DNA of 64,000 nucleotides, from assembly GCF_023091745.1 (NCBI RefSeq), contig NC_068910.1, forward strand, positions 133,441,170 to 133,505,169, given 5' to 3'. Of this stretch, positions 23,453-34,560 are shown piece by piece. Source of the stretch: Budorcas taxicolor (Eukaryota > Chordata > Mammalia > Artiodactyla > Bovidae). Each line of letters begins with the position of its first letter. The first letter of the stretch is position 1. The position numbers were made by a program, and so were the translations under genes. The notes under the pieces are model-generated. The model had not been told where the DNA came from and did no database searches. It saw nothing but the letters and a program-made list of their open reading frames with translations.

Positions 23453-24183
23453 AGATGAAGGTGAAAGAGGAGAGTGAAAAAGTTGGCTTAAAGCTCAACA
23501 TTCAGAAAACAAAGATCATGGCATCCGGTCCCATCACTTCATGGTAAATAGATGGGGAAACAGTAGATACAGTGTCAGACTTTGTGTTTGGGGGCTCCAA
23601 GATCACTGCAGATGGTTACTGCAGCCATGAAATTAAAAGACGCTTACTCCTTGGAAGAAAAGTTATGACCAACCTAGACAGCATATTCAAAAGCAGAGAC
23701 ATTACTTTGCCGACTAAGGTCCGTCTAGTCAAGGCTATGGTTTTTCCTGTGGTCATGTATGGATGTGAGAGTTGGACTGTGAAGAAGGCTGAGCGCCGAA
23801 GAATTGATGCTTTTGAACTGTGGTGTTGGAGAAGACTCTTGAGAGTCCCTTGGACTGCAAGGAGATCCAACCAGTCCATTCTGAAGGAGATCAACCCTGG
23901 GACTTCTTTGGAAGGAATGATGCTAAAGCTGAAACTCCAGTACTTTGGCCACCTCATGTGAAGAGTTGACTCATTGGAAAAGACTCTGATGCTGGGAGGG
24001 ATTGGGGGCAGGAGGAGAAGGGGACAACCGAGGATGAGATGGCTGGATGGCATCACTGACTCCATGGACGTGAGTCTGAGTGAACTCCGGGAGATGGTGA
24101 TGGACAGGGAGGCCTGGTGTGCTGCGATTCATGGGATCGCAAAGAGTCAGACACGACTGAGCAACTGAACTGAACTGAACTGA
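23453..24183 (+). pseudogene. BovB LINE 3' end with decayed RT C-terminus
   Basis: Contains the C-terminal part of the BovB reverse-transcriptase ORF (KAMVFPVVMYGCESWTVKKA, then WCWRRLLRVPWTARRSNQSI) and the 3' tail ending in repeated 'ctgaa' units. It begins within the ORF, so it is 5'-truncated. The frame is broken by a TGA at 23959-23961, where other copies in this window have CGA; this is a CpG-decay-type C to T change. An upstream break near 23540 separates the first segment of the frame. It is a dead retroposon fragment, not a host gene. Confidence 0.93.
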
Positions 24184-24859
24184 AAAAACAAAACAAAAAC
24201 GAAAACCATCAAGATGGTCCACCCAAGTTTGAGTCTCCAGAATGAGATTGTGACAACGTGTGACATTTAGCCCTGGGGCCTGAGCAGGTGACCCACCTTC
24301 TGGAGGTCTAGCCTATTAAATGCACAATGCTAAAAGCTAGAAAGAAAAAATGTAATGGGTCTGCAGGAGAGTCCTCACCACTTCGGTTACTCTGCCCTTT
24401 ATCTCAGGGCCCTAAACTGTTTCTTTAGAGGGAGAGGTTTGTGTTGCCTCCCATCTAGTAACAGAACATTTTCTAACTCTTAAATAAATACCTTTAAAAG
24501 ATTTACAGTTGTACTCCTCCTTTGAGGTGGATACATCTGAAACCTAAACTTAGACTTCATAAATGTTACCGATCATCTAGAAAGCAAATAATCTTCATAA
24601 CCCACCATGGCTGAGAAGCAGTTTGCAGTACACGGGCAGATCACCGAGCACTGAGCCCGCAAGTTTCTTGGTTTCCAGTGGTGGTGTTGTGCAAATACAT
24701 GATCCGGAAGTAAGGAAACTGCAAAAGGTGATTTGTCAGTAGGTCAGATCTCTGTGCGATAGCTATAGGGCTGGCCAGAGGCCAGATATGACTCCAGGTA
24801 AGCCTGGAGTTTGAAAACAGACACTCAGGGAAGAATGGAGCCCGAGATATCCTCTTGCC

Positions 24860-24985
24860 CTCTGTTTCCATCCTGTTTAAAGGGAACAAGGTGATTTGCG
24901 CAGTATCACAAAGCCAGTTCATGGTAGGCCTCAGATTCAAGCCCAAGTCACTCTCCTGCCTGTTAAATGGAATCAAAAGCATAGT
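24860..24985 (-). repeat. MIR-like relic, antisense
   Basis: Contains 'gtatcacaaagccagttcat' followed by 'cctcagattcaagcccaagt' and 'ctctcctgcctgtt', the reversed MIR core and tRNA-related region. Confidence 0.5.
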
Positions 24986-26680
24986 ACTTTTGTAGTTACT
25001 GATAGTTCAGCTTCTAAAACTTTGTAGCAAAAACAAACACTATTGTTACTGGCTTCTTTTCCAGCTGCCTCTATACCTCCCTGCCCAGTCCCAGCAGATC
25101 TACAGCAGCCCAAAGTAAATTACAAAGTGGTTCTTTAAGTTGTTTCCAGACTGCAAAGGAGAAAGATAACTTATCAAGTGTTAATGCCTACCACAGACTG
25201 TTTGATACTAAGTACTTGTGACTCATGTAGTGGCCTTGGTGGGAGTGCGATTCTGCCCCAGAGTCTTCAAGCCACTGTAGGCAAATTCCCTGTCAGATTC
25301 TGAGAGCTTGGGCAGTAAGCACTGTGGTGAGGCCGATCCCTGCCTCCAAGCGGTGTGAGAGCGTGAGTCTTCAGCACAAGTTCAACCCTGCTGCCACCCA
25401 CCACAAACTTAAATTCTATTTGTAAAAAGTTTGGTGGAAGCAGAACGCAAATCTGAGATCAAGCCAAGATGTTCAAGTGGATTAGCTGGCAACAGTCCAA
25501 GGCAAACAAGCCTCAAGTGAGTACACTGCTCGTCGGACACACTGGGGAGAAGGGACACAAGACTGGGAGATGGCACAGGTCGAGGGCAGGGCCAGCTTGG
25601 AGGCTGGAGGCAGAGAGAAGTGGCAGCTCTCAGGGCGAGGGTTTTACTCGATTGTTCTGCACAGACCTCTTGGCATATCATTCGCCCTTTATCCTTCTGA
25701 GTTAAAAAGTTCTTTTAGTGCAGAACAAGATGACTGAATCTACCTTCTTAAAGCTACTGGTAAGAGGGAAACAGGCTTTGGGAAATATTGTTCTTAAAAT
25801 GGTGTGCTCCTGGATGACTAGGGGATGATGACAGTAGGAGTTCTGGTATCTGGAGGCAAGCTCTCCTGGGAGGGGTGAGAGAGAGCTCTTAGAAATTTCA
25901 AGATATGAACATCCAGAGCCGAAGCAGTGAGATGAGAGTGGATGGGGTGGGTGAACGAGGCTTTGAGGTGGTGGTTGCACTTTACCTGAGCTTCCTTTCC
26001 CCATTTGTGCTGTGCTGTCAAATATGACATGTTTTCTCCCATAACATGGAAGTCTTGGTAGATAAGTGGATAAATATTACCCTTTTTTGTGATCTTGACT
26101 GTAGATTGAAAATGCTTGTGTGGGTTTTACCTTCCTGGAAGCTTAGCTTCACTGCCTTACTGCTCATGGCTACTGCCCACCTATCTGTCATGACTAGTGG
26201 GATATAGTGGACACAGGATGGCCATGGGAAGATCTATGCTTCTGTGGCATTGGGGTGAGATGATATGATCCCACTGCCAGAAAGCAGAGCCTTGTCAAGA
26301 GAAACAAGATTGCCTGTCCTCTGTGGTGGCCTGCCACTAGGAAAAAAACCCCAAGGATGGAACTTTGGCCCAGGGCAACAAATAGCAAATGTCTGCTGAG
26401 AGGCGCAGCCTACTTCTGCCCTGATAGCTCTTCCTATTGAGAGAAGTGCTGGAAGGTGCAGATCTGTAAAGACTAGACCCATTCCATGTGTCCGCTCCCT
26501 AGTTTCCACCAGACCCTTCCTTCTCCTAATCAGTCTTTCTGATCTTCTGTTGCCATATGCCACTCAGATCTGGCCCTGGTTGTGTTGGAGTAGTCACTGC
26601 CTTGTTCAGAGTTGATAGTCAAGTTTTCAGCCTCCCCGTATTAGAGCTGAGTTTTCTAAGTTCAGAATGCTCATCTCCAA

Positions 26681-26704
26681 TCATTATTATTATTATCATC
26701 ATTA
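26681..26704. repeat. (ATT)n / (ATC)n microsatellite
   Basis: A short ATT-then-ATC trinucleotide tract, directly visible. Confidence 0.9.
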
Positions 26705-27074
26705 ATGCTCTAATTGGTTCTCCTTGAAGCAGCAAAGTTCAGAAGAGCAGTTCTAAATCTGCATGGCCCCTGCTGATCCTGGTTACGGGGTGTTTACTGA
26801 GTGCCCCCATATGCATTGCTCTCTGTGTCGTATGCAAGGGGTTGTGCTCCACTCTGACGTTTATGAAGAAAAAAACGGGCTCTGTGTTTTCCTGTCTTCT
26901 GCTAGCTGGTTACCTTTCAGTTGCAGGAATGGGATTTAGAACGTTTCATTCAAGACTCTGCTGTTAGTCACTTACATATGGTCTGACTTGGTGAGCACTA
27001 GAGGATGTTAAATGTTCACTACCTTTTCTTTTCCTCATTACCTTGATGCGTGCTATCTGTTAATCTCATTGATT

Positions 27075-27165
27075 AACTTATCAAGCATTTATTGAGCTCC
27101 TACTGTTTGGTAGGTGCTATTCTAGACGAAGAGGTTATGGCAGTGAACAAAACAGACAAAGCACC
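27075..27165 (-). repeat. L2-like 3' end, antisense
   Basis: Contains 'catttattgagctcctactg', 'ggtaggtgctattctagac' and 'gcagtgaacaaaacagacaa', a well-known reversed L2 3' signature. Confidence 0.7.
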
Positions 27166-27961
27166 TAGGTGGCTGGCTTAAACCTTTCTCTTTGTGTTGA
27201 TGTGAACCTAAATATACTCAAATTGGAGATACTTAGAATGCACTGCAACTTACATCTATTTTTTCTGTGTGTATCTGTGACTGACACTATTGCAGCTTTT
27301 ATTTTAAAAGAATTCAGTAAATCTTTTAAAAAGATAACATGGGAGTTCTTGAAGGTAGTCCCCCAGTTTTTCACTTCTTGATTCATAATGACTTCAAACC
27401 AGAATGTTAGAATTTCCACCACTGTCACCTTAGTTGCAGTCAGTAGAGTTCCAGTTAGGGAAGGCTGCCTTCCTGGCAGGTAGACATTCCAGACAAGAAG
27501 AGATCAGGAAGTCGTCACATAGCCCCCAAACATTACTCCTGTCTCATAAGACAAGAATATCAAAGGAAAATTGTTATTTTAGAAAAAAGGGAAAACTGTT
27601 ATAATAACAGGTGATGACGGTGATAATGAGGAAGGATATGAGGGGATGAGAAGTGGGGAAGAGTTTATTCAAGGAACTTATTTCAAATTGTAGAATCTGA
27701 AATCTGTAATACAGAGTCTAACTCATCTCCCCATCCCACTTCACCCTGCAACCCCCCAGAACAAGAAGTCACCGTTTCTATGCCTCTTTACACACAAGAT
27801 ATTAAGCACCTTTATTGAACCCATGAAAATGTATTGAAAACTGCTCAAAGAAAAATATTTTAGGCATATATTGTCTAACATTAAATTTAAAACAGTACTT
27901 CTAATGGGGACATATAAAGTCCAAACCACTGGATTGGTGATGCATTTACGAGGCAAATAAG

Positions 27962-28035
27962 TAGCCTGGCTTGCTGCAGTCCATGGGGTCTCAAAGAGTC
28001 AGACACGACTGAGCAACTGAGCTGAACTGACTGAA
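27962..28035 (+). mobile_element. Bov-A/BovB 3'-tail fragment
   Basis: Only the terminal part is present: 'gcagtccatggggtctcaaa', 'gagtcagacacgactgagca' and 'ctgagctgaactgactgaa'. The 'ctgaa' repeats at the end favour a short BovB tail over a SINE. Confidence 0.85.
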
Positions 28036-28974
28036 GTAGGCACTACCATTAACTCCTGATCAAGCAGGAAAATCTGTTAACAGAGAAGCATGAAATTAGC
28101 TAGAGACAAAAATGGTACAAATATTTAGGTACACTGAATTTTATTCAACAGAATTTTATTGAGTGTTCACTGATGACCATTTACCATAGAGATTCAGGAT
28201 ATATAAGAATAACCTCTGTCCTTGTCCCAGAGTTTCCTGAGTTCACACCCACAAGTGTCTTATATATGATGCCATGTACAGTGGCTATATACATGTTATT
28301 TGTATTTATGGAAGGACACAGTTGTTCTTAGCACTTCTTTGGTTCCAATTTTTGTGCTTAGCATCAGAGAAACTAGGACAATGAATGTTAGGTGAGATAT
28401 ATACTTACCACACAATATGCTACATTTTTTTTAACAGAAGTATAGGCACTTTGAACAATAGCCTGGGAACCAGGGATGGCTTTTACACCAGAAGTGAAAT
28501 TTGAGCTTGACCTTGAAGTTTATCTTCCTTCTATTTCTCCTCTTTTGTATCAGTTTTAACTCTAGAATAATTATTCTAATCATGGACAGATTGTAAAAGG
28601 GCAATGCAACTGATACATCTGTATCAAAAGAAGTATTTTGTTTTGATGTGGAATTAGGCTTTTTTTTAATGACCTGTTAGTTCTGATAGGAACTATTAAA
28701 AAGTTCCCTCAGAATTTTTTCCAAAAGTTTCTTATACTTCCTCATTATAATCTAAATCTGTTTTTCCTTAAGCAGATGTACTCAAAATTTTTTAAAGGAA
28801 CTTTTGAAGCAGTAATACATACACATTTAAAATTTAGGGGTTTTTCTTGGAATATTATTTTAAAATATAAAAGCTCACATTTATTCTTTTAAAAAAATGT
28901 CTAAACAAGTAAACAAACAATAAGTACTATTTTATACTTTTTTCCTTGTAACAAATCTGGGTAATTTCATAGCA

Positions 28975-29345
28975 GGATGTGTAGAGCTGGGTTATTCTTT
29001 TTTATGGCTACACAGTATTCCATTAGTTCAGAGGACCATAATTTATTTAACCAGTCTTCTACTGATGGGCGCCTGGGATGTTCCAGTCTTTTACCAGTAC
29101 AAACAGGGCTGTAATCCTTATACAAATGTAGTTTTTCATGCTTGTAAGTTATGAGTTTATTACTGGTGTAATAGAAGTAGAACATGTGTTTAAAATTTTT
29201 GATAGATGTTGTTAGATCACCCCGTACAGGAGTTGGACCAATCTATATTCTCTCCAGCTGAGTATGGGTGTCAGTTTCTCCAGTCTTGCCACCTAATGTA
29301 TCTTCAATATTTTTTATCTTTTCCAATCTGATATTAGATACTTTA
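28975..29345 (-). pseudogene. L1 ORF2 C-terminal relic and 3' end, antisense
   Basis: On the minus strand a frame reads KLHLYKDYSPVCTG, then SVEDWLNKLWSSELMEYCVA and IKKNN. This aligns with the end of mammalian L1 ORF2 (the YKD, EWIKKMW and MEYYSAIKKN region). The copy is diverged and truncated and represents a dead L1. Confidence 0.7.
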
Positions 29346-29527
29346 AAATAATCCTTATTTAATATTTCTCTCATATATATTTTGTTTAACTGATAATATT
29401 GCAACTGTCTTATTTTCTGTTATTTTTATTGAAATGTGCATTATTGGACTTTTAACTCTAGAATAATTATTCTAATTATTCTATTACCGAATGAGACTTA
29501 CAGACTTGTCTGATTAGTGGTTACTAT

Positions 29528-29690
29528 GTTCAATCCCTGGGTCGGGAAGATCCCCTGGAGAAGGAAATGGCAATCCACTCCAGTATTCTTGCCTGGAAAA
29601 TCCCATGGATGGAGGAGCCTGGTTGGCTACTGTCCATGGGGTTGCAAAGAGCCAGACACAGCTGAGCGACTTCACTATCTATCTATCTAT
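29528..29690 (+). mobile_element. Bov-tA SINE, 5'-truncated, with (CTAT)n tail
   Basis: Starts inside the tRNA-derived part ('ttcaatccctgggtcgggaa') and continues through 'ccactccagtattcttgcct', 'gtccatggggttgcaaagag' and 'gagcgacttcac'. It ends in four CTAT units at 29675-29690, a tail-seeded microsatellite. Confidence 0.9.
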
Positions 29691-29899
29691 GGATAAAATG
29701 CATTCCTAATCAGATACTTCTGGTCAACATTAAACTTTTTCTTAAATTTATTAATGTAAAATAGGTATACTAAAAATGCATAAAAATTACTAAGCATTTG
29801 AATAGGTAATTATAAAGTGGACATACACATAATAACCATGCAGTTCATGAGAGCAAGACATGGCCAGGTTTCTGTAAGTGCCATGTGTGCCCCTCTCTG

Positions 29900-30765
29900 G
29901 TCGCAGCCTTGTCCTCTTCCCTAGAGGTGACCATTCTTCTGACACTCATAATAATAATGCCCTGATTTTCTTTATTATTGTACCTTCTCTGTATGTGTAC
30001 CTAAAGAATATTATTTCAGGGTGACTGTTGTAAAGTTTTATATGGCTAGACTCATTCTCTGTGTGTGTGTGTGCTCTCTTGCTCAACACTTATTTTTATG
30101 GAATTCCTCCTTTCTGACATGTGTAGCTGTTCATTCATTTTCATTGCTGTATAGTATTCCGTTGTATGAATATACCACAACTTATTTATCCATTTTGCAC
30201 ATGGGATGTTTGGGACTATTATGAACAGTGCTGCTATGAATACTCTTGCATGTGTATCCTTGTAGAAGGCATGTACTTGAGTTTCTCTAGGGTATAAAGC
30301 TAGGGATGAAATTGCTAAGTGAAAGAAGAGAAAGAAATGGCTAGGTGATGGTGTGTACATGTGTCCCTTGTTACTGTTAACTGCTGATACCAGCTTTCCA
30401 CTCCTACCTATAAGTATATGTGAGAATTTCTGCTGCTCCGCATCATCATGTATACTTGAGAGAGCCAGATCTGATGGGTATGTAGTAATATTTGCTTATG
30501 GTTTTAATCTGCAGTCCCCTAATTATTAATGAAGTTGAAGATCTTTCCATATCTTAGTGGGCCTTTAGATTTTCTCCTTTGCAATGCCCCTGTTCATCGC
30601 AGGGGCATGATGCCTAGTTTTTTAGGGAGCTGCCTGTTTGTTTGTTTTTTTCTTATGTAGTTTTGGGCCTTCTTTATATAGTCTAGATATTAATCCTTTG
30701 TTGGTTATACATGTTGTAAATATCTGCTTTCACTCTGTGGATAGTCTTTTCATTCTATTGTGTCT
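29900..30765 (-). pseudogene. L1 ORF2/3' relic, antisense, with (TG)n insert
   Basis: A minus-strand frame contains FYKDTHARVFIAALF, then WINKLWYIHTTEYYTAMKMN, matching the L1 ORF2 C-terminal block. Downstream on the + strand, 'gaagatctttccatatctta' and 'ttgttggttatacatgttgt' continue as reversed L1 ORF2. A short TG run lies at 30060-30073. The copy is diverged with broken frames. Confidence 0.7.
30584..30608. repeat. Small perfect inverted repeat
   Basis: Nine-base arms, atgcccctg and caggggcat, are separated by a 7-base loop, ttcatcg. It lies inside the L1 relic, and no T-tract or other functional context is visible. Confidence 0.9.
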
Positions 30766-31821
30766 TAAAAAGCATCTAAATCTAATTTGACATTTTGAAG
30801 GCAACACATTTGTAAGTTAAAGGCTCATATGATGGGATATAATGAGACATTTCTTACATTTAGTCCTTTAAAATAGAGTTCATCTTTTTATTCTCCACAG
30901 ACTAGTGGAGAAAACCAGTATGGAAACTTTATGCATAATGTGGGCTTTTATCAATCCCTAAGTTTACCTCTGTTTTACTAAAAGAATAAGAACAAAGACT
31001 TTGACATTTTAAAATACATCTGTTGCACTTTATATATTATGTAACAGGCAATACAGTTAAAGCAATGAAATGTATTAGGAAAACAGATGATGCCTCCATT
31101 GGATTTGGAACTCACTTGTTTGACAAACAGATCTAAGACTCAGGTAGGAAATCTTTACATAGCAAAACTAAGCATCTATGCTCAGAGGAGATCCTCTCAA
31201 ATCCTAATTTTATATGTAATTCTTACCATTTTCATCTAGAAACTTAGCCCATAAGAGAAAGTTACTTATATGTAGACACTAGTAGCCGCAAAAGCTGAGC
31301 TACGATAGCAGAAGAGGAAGCAGAGAAGCTATGAAAGCACAAGCTGGCAGAGGAAGCAAAACTCCAGCCGCTGGGTCCTTTTACTGAAGGTATATAACCT
31401 GGCATGTCTTAGGACATCCTTCATATTTTGTCCTATGCCGTAACTATTACTCTGTTGGAATTGTCAGCACAAGAGGAAATTATGTTTGGTTTATTTTTCT
31501 TTGTAAGAAGTCAGAGATGTAAAGCTAGTTAAAGATTTAAATAGGAAGAAAAAGTTGGTGTTGCTCTTTACCTTTTGTCATCGAGAACACTTTATTATCC
31601 GGAAGCACATTTCCCAAGGGGTCTGGAGAGCTGAAGGGCTGTTGACTGTGATTTACATTAGTGGAGAGATTTGTAAAGGTGAAACTCAACTTTTCTCAAT
31701 CCTACTTATTGACTCCGAAAGACTGCTTCTGCCTTCTTTTGGCATTTATTGATGGTCTGTATAATCCACTCTAGTCCACACTACGGGACTATCACACATG
31801 GCCTATGAAAGAAGCCTCCTA

Positions 31822-32012
31822 TGGAGAAGGAAATGGCAACCCACTCCAGTATTCTTGCCTGGAAAATCCCATGGACAGAGGAGCCTGGTAGGCTGCAGTC
31901 CATGGGGTCGCAAAGAGTCGGACACAACTGAGCAAGCGACTTAACTAACTTAAACAATTTCAAGCATAGCATTAGAGCTATATTAAACACTCAGTAAACT
32001 TTAAAAGAAAAA
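31822..32012 (+). mobile_element. Bov-A monomer SINE with extra 3' sequence inside its target-site duplications
   Basis: Fourteen-base target-site duplications, aaagaagcctccta, lie at 31808-31821 and 32013-32026. Between them a Bov-A monomer ('ggagaaggaaatggcaaccc', then 'gaggagcctggtaggctgca', 'gggtcgcaaagagtcggaca') ends near 31955. About 55 bp of non-SINE sequence and an A-rich end follow. The whole block appears to have inserted as one unit. Confidence 0.88.
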
Positions 32013-32040
32013 AAAGAAGCCTCCTAATTGGTGCCCAGGC

Positions 32041-32640
32041 ATTCACTCTGACCTTCCTCTAATCTCTTCTCCATTCTGAGGCCAATGTGATCTTAAAGTG
32101 TAAGCTCTTCACATCTGTGCCTTCAACCCCTTTGAAAGCATCTGTTTGCTCTTAGGATGAATACCAAAATCCTCAGCATGCCCTATGAGGGCTGCATGAC
32201 CTGGACCTCGACCCTCTTTTCCTCACTGCAGCCACTTTTCCTCTTGTTTCCTGCCCCGTAATCTTCCTGGCCTTCCAGGAATGTGTCAGGTTTCTTGCCA
32301 TCTCAGGCCCTCTGTTCTTTCTGCCGAGAAAATTCTTAATCCTCTCATGCCACAGTCTGCCCCGTTTGCTCTCTCTTCTTAGCCCGTCCTGACCCTCTGA
32401 CTAACTCCTCTCCCCGAGTCACATCTCTCGCAGTATTCTGTATTGTCATTTCTTAGAAGCTATCACCATTATTGACTATCTCAGCATTTGTTTGGTTACT
32501 CAGTTGCTTCCTCCACCAGATGTTAGGTCCAAGAGGGCAGAGACATATCTGTTTTATATCCCTACTGCATCACCAAATCCAACAAAATATTGATTCACAG
32601 AAGGGACTCTGTCACTATTTATTAAACCAATGAATGAAGA
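32041..32640 (-). repeat. L2 LINE fragment, antisense
   Basis: The order 'aatgtgatcttaaagtgtaa', 'gaataccaaaatcctcagca', 'ctatgagggctgcatgacct', 'ttaggtccaagagggcagag' and 'attaaaccaatgaatgaa' is the reverse complement of the L2 ORF end and 3' UTR. One of the better-preserved ancient repeats in the window. Confidence 0.75.
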
Positions 32641-32689
32641 CCCAGTAAACACAAGGTAATGTGTTGGGCATTATGGGTAAGAAAGAGAT

Positions 32690-33215
32690 CTAGAAATACA
32701 GAATAGATATTATGAAGAAAATTGGAGGGCTTCCTGGGTGGTCCAGTAGTTAAAATGCTACACTTCCAATGCAGGAGGCGTGGGTTCGAATCCTGGATGG
32801 GGAAACTAAGATCCCATGTGCTGCACAGCCAAAAATAATTAAACTTCTTAAAAATAGAATAGCAAAATATTTTTAAATGAAAAATAAAACCAAACTTACC
32901 TAGTCTGGGAAGATTAGAAAAGGTTAGCCTTAAGCTTTACCAAGTGGGTAGAGTTTATCTCGGCAGGACTGGTATTGGGAACGGGGAGGAATGTCATTCT
33001 AAATGGACCAAACATTTAGAACAGGGAAAGGGAGAAAGGAATATATAGGATAAGTTTGGGACATGCACAGTAAATATGCTTGATGAAGTGTGGACTTTGT
33101 GAGATGAGATGTGGGAAACAAGGCTGAAATGATTGGTTGGGTCAAATCATGGAAGACACTGGACACCATTCAAAGGAATTTGGACTTTGTTGGGAGCACC
33201 TAAGGAATAATGAGA
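32690..33215 (+). repeat. L2-like fragment split by a CHR-type SINE
   Basis: Phrases such as 'aacatttagaacagggaaag', 'ggttgggtcaaatcatggaa' and 'ggacaccattcaaaggaatt' fit the internal 3' part of L2. It is interrupted at about 32727-32850 by a younger SINE. Confidence 0.45.
32727..32850 (+). mobile_element. CHR-type tRNA-derived SINE
   Basis: Head 'gggcttcctgggtggtccag', a clear B-box-like 'gggttcgaatcctgg', then 'aagatcccatgtgctgcaca' and an A-rich tail. It lacks a Bov-A body, which separates it from Bov-tA. Confidence 0.82.
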
Positions 33216-33394
33216 GTTGTTTTTGGCATGATGGTTACCAAATTACTCATATCTTCACCTTTATGTGTAACGCTGTATATGCTCTCATTCTTCCTCTCAA
33301 CTCAGAGTGAGTGTAAGGTTAACCTGTCCACAGGTTCTGAGTCTCATGTGTTGTGCCCACTTCCGTCTGGTACATTCAGCATCTCTTCTCTCCC

Positions 33395-33560
33395 TCATAT
33401 TGTCAGGCACCTCCTTTGCTTTTGCCATTTCACACCTCTTTGCTGCTTCATGCTCCCTGAACTGGAACTTCTCTTGATTTTTCATTCTCTAGATCTTCCC
33501 CCACCTTCAATAATAGTTTTTTGTTGCTTCCATTCTGATGTCCATGACACAAATTCCAAG
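33395..33560 (-). repeat. L2-like fragment, antisense
   Basis: Contains 'gcttttgccatttcacacct' and 'tgctccctgaactggaactt', typical of reversed L2 coding remnants. Confidence 0.45.
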
Positions 33561-33604
33561 ATGATATCTCTGAAGTGACCTACTGCTAATGACAGTTTCA
33601 TAGT

Positions 33605-33690
33605 CACTATTTACTCAGCACATTTTTGCACACCTACTATGTGCACGGCAGTATTGCAGACTGGAGACGCAGCAGTGACACCAAACAGGC
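33605..33690 (-). repeat. L2-like 3' end, antisense
   Basis: Contains 'tgcacacctactatgtgcac' and 'gcagtgacaccaaacaggcc', the reversed L2 3' signature. Confidence 0.5.
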
Positions 33691-33693
33691 CAG

Positions 33694-33757
33694 TCCCCAA
33701 CCTTCTGAACTCCCAGTTCTCCTGGTCCCCAGCCTTCTGAACTCCCAGTTCTCCTGT
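33694..33757. repeat. 32-bp tandem duplication
   Basis: The unit (tcccca[a/g]ccttctgaact, then cccagttctcctg) occurs at 33694-33725 and again at 33726-33757, with about two differences. Confidence 0.95.
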
Positions 33758-34069
33758 GGAACCAGGAAACTAGCAAGCAAACACAAGACCAAATGGTGGC
33801 ATAGTGAACACCGTCAGTTAGTCTTTATAGTTGATGTCAGCTTCCTTCAGTCTCGGCATCAGAAAGTTTTCTTTTTTCTCTCAAACCAACAAACCTGGCT
33901 TGACTTCCCTGTTTGGGGCAGAAGCAGAATTTTCCAGACACCCAGGTTTATATCTGTCGATCCATTTTGGGCAATATCCCCTGATAGCCAGCCGGTCCAC
34001 AGCCAAGTCACTAAGGATGATTCCCTCAAAATATCTATCACATCACCCTGGTCAGGCCCTGCTTACCCT

Positions 34070-34560
34070 TTATTTAAATTCTTTAAGTAGCCTACTAAAT
34101 TCTGCCCCTCACTGCTTTCTGGGATGTTGCCCCTGCATTATATCTTTTCTACTGATACCAAATTCATCTTCCTAAAACATTTCTTTCAGCATCTCACTTG
34201 TCTGTTAAAAGCCTTCTGTAGCATATACTTAGAATAAACTACAGTCCCATCTCCAAAGACATTTATATAATTTTTCCTCCCTATATACGATCCTTAGAGA
34301 CCCTTATCTGTTATACACACTAAAATACACTTAGATTAGATTGAATCATGTGGAACTGCCATTTTTGTGGATTGGATCTAAAATGGTTGATCACATATTG
34401 GCAATTTGTAGGTTGCAACCTAATTGCACTCACCAAATAATTGGTTACCTGTATGTCTCTCTCCCATGTTACACTGTGAGTTGCCTGATGCCCATGGCTC
34501 GATTTTAACGATGCTTCTATCTTTACTGTCGACTACGGCACCTGGTGCATAGTGAACAGT
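34070..34560 (-). repeat. L2-like fragment, antisense
   Basis: Diverged sequence with 'cacttgtctgttaaaagcct', 'actgtgagttgcctgatgcc' and 'cacctggtgcatagtgaaca', in the order expected of a reversed L2. Confidence 0.45.

Noticed and set aside
23453..24183. Possible host reverse-transcriptase-like gene
   Set aside because: It is a 5'-truncated BovB with a premature TGA; other copies lie in the same window.
32727..32850. Possible tRNA gene, because of a clear B-box-like motif
   Set aside because: The sequence is a tRNA-derived SINE: it lacks a foldable acceptor and anticodon arm and has a SINE body with an A-rich tail.
33626..34090. A 154-codon + strand frame
   Set aside because: It spans L2-like remnants and the 32-bp duplication; no domain or signal is visible.
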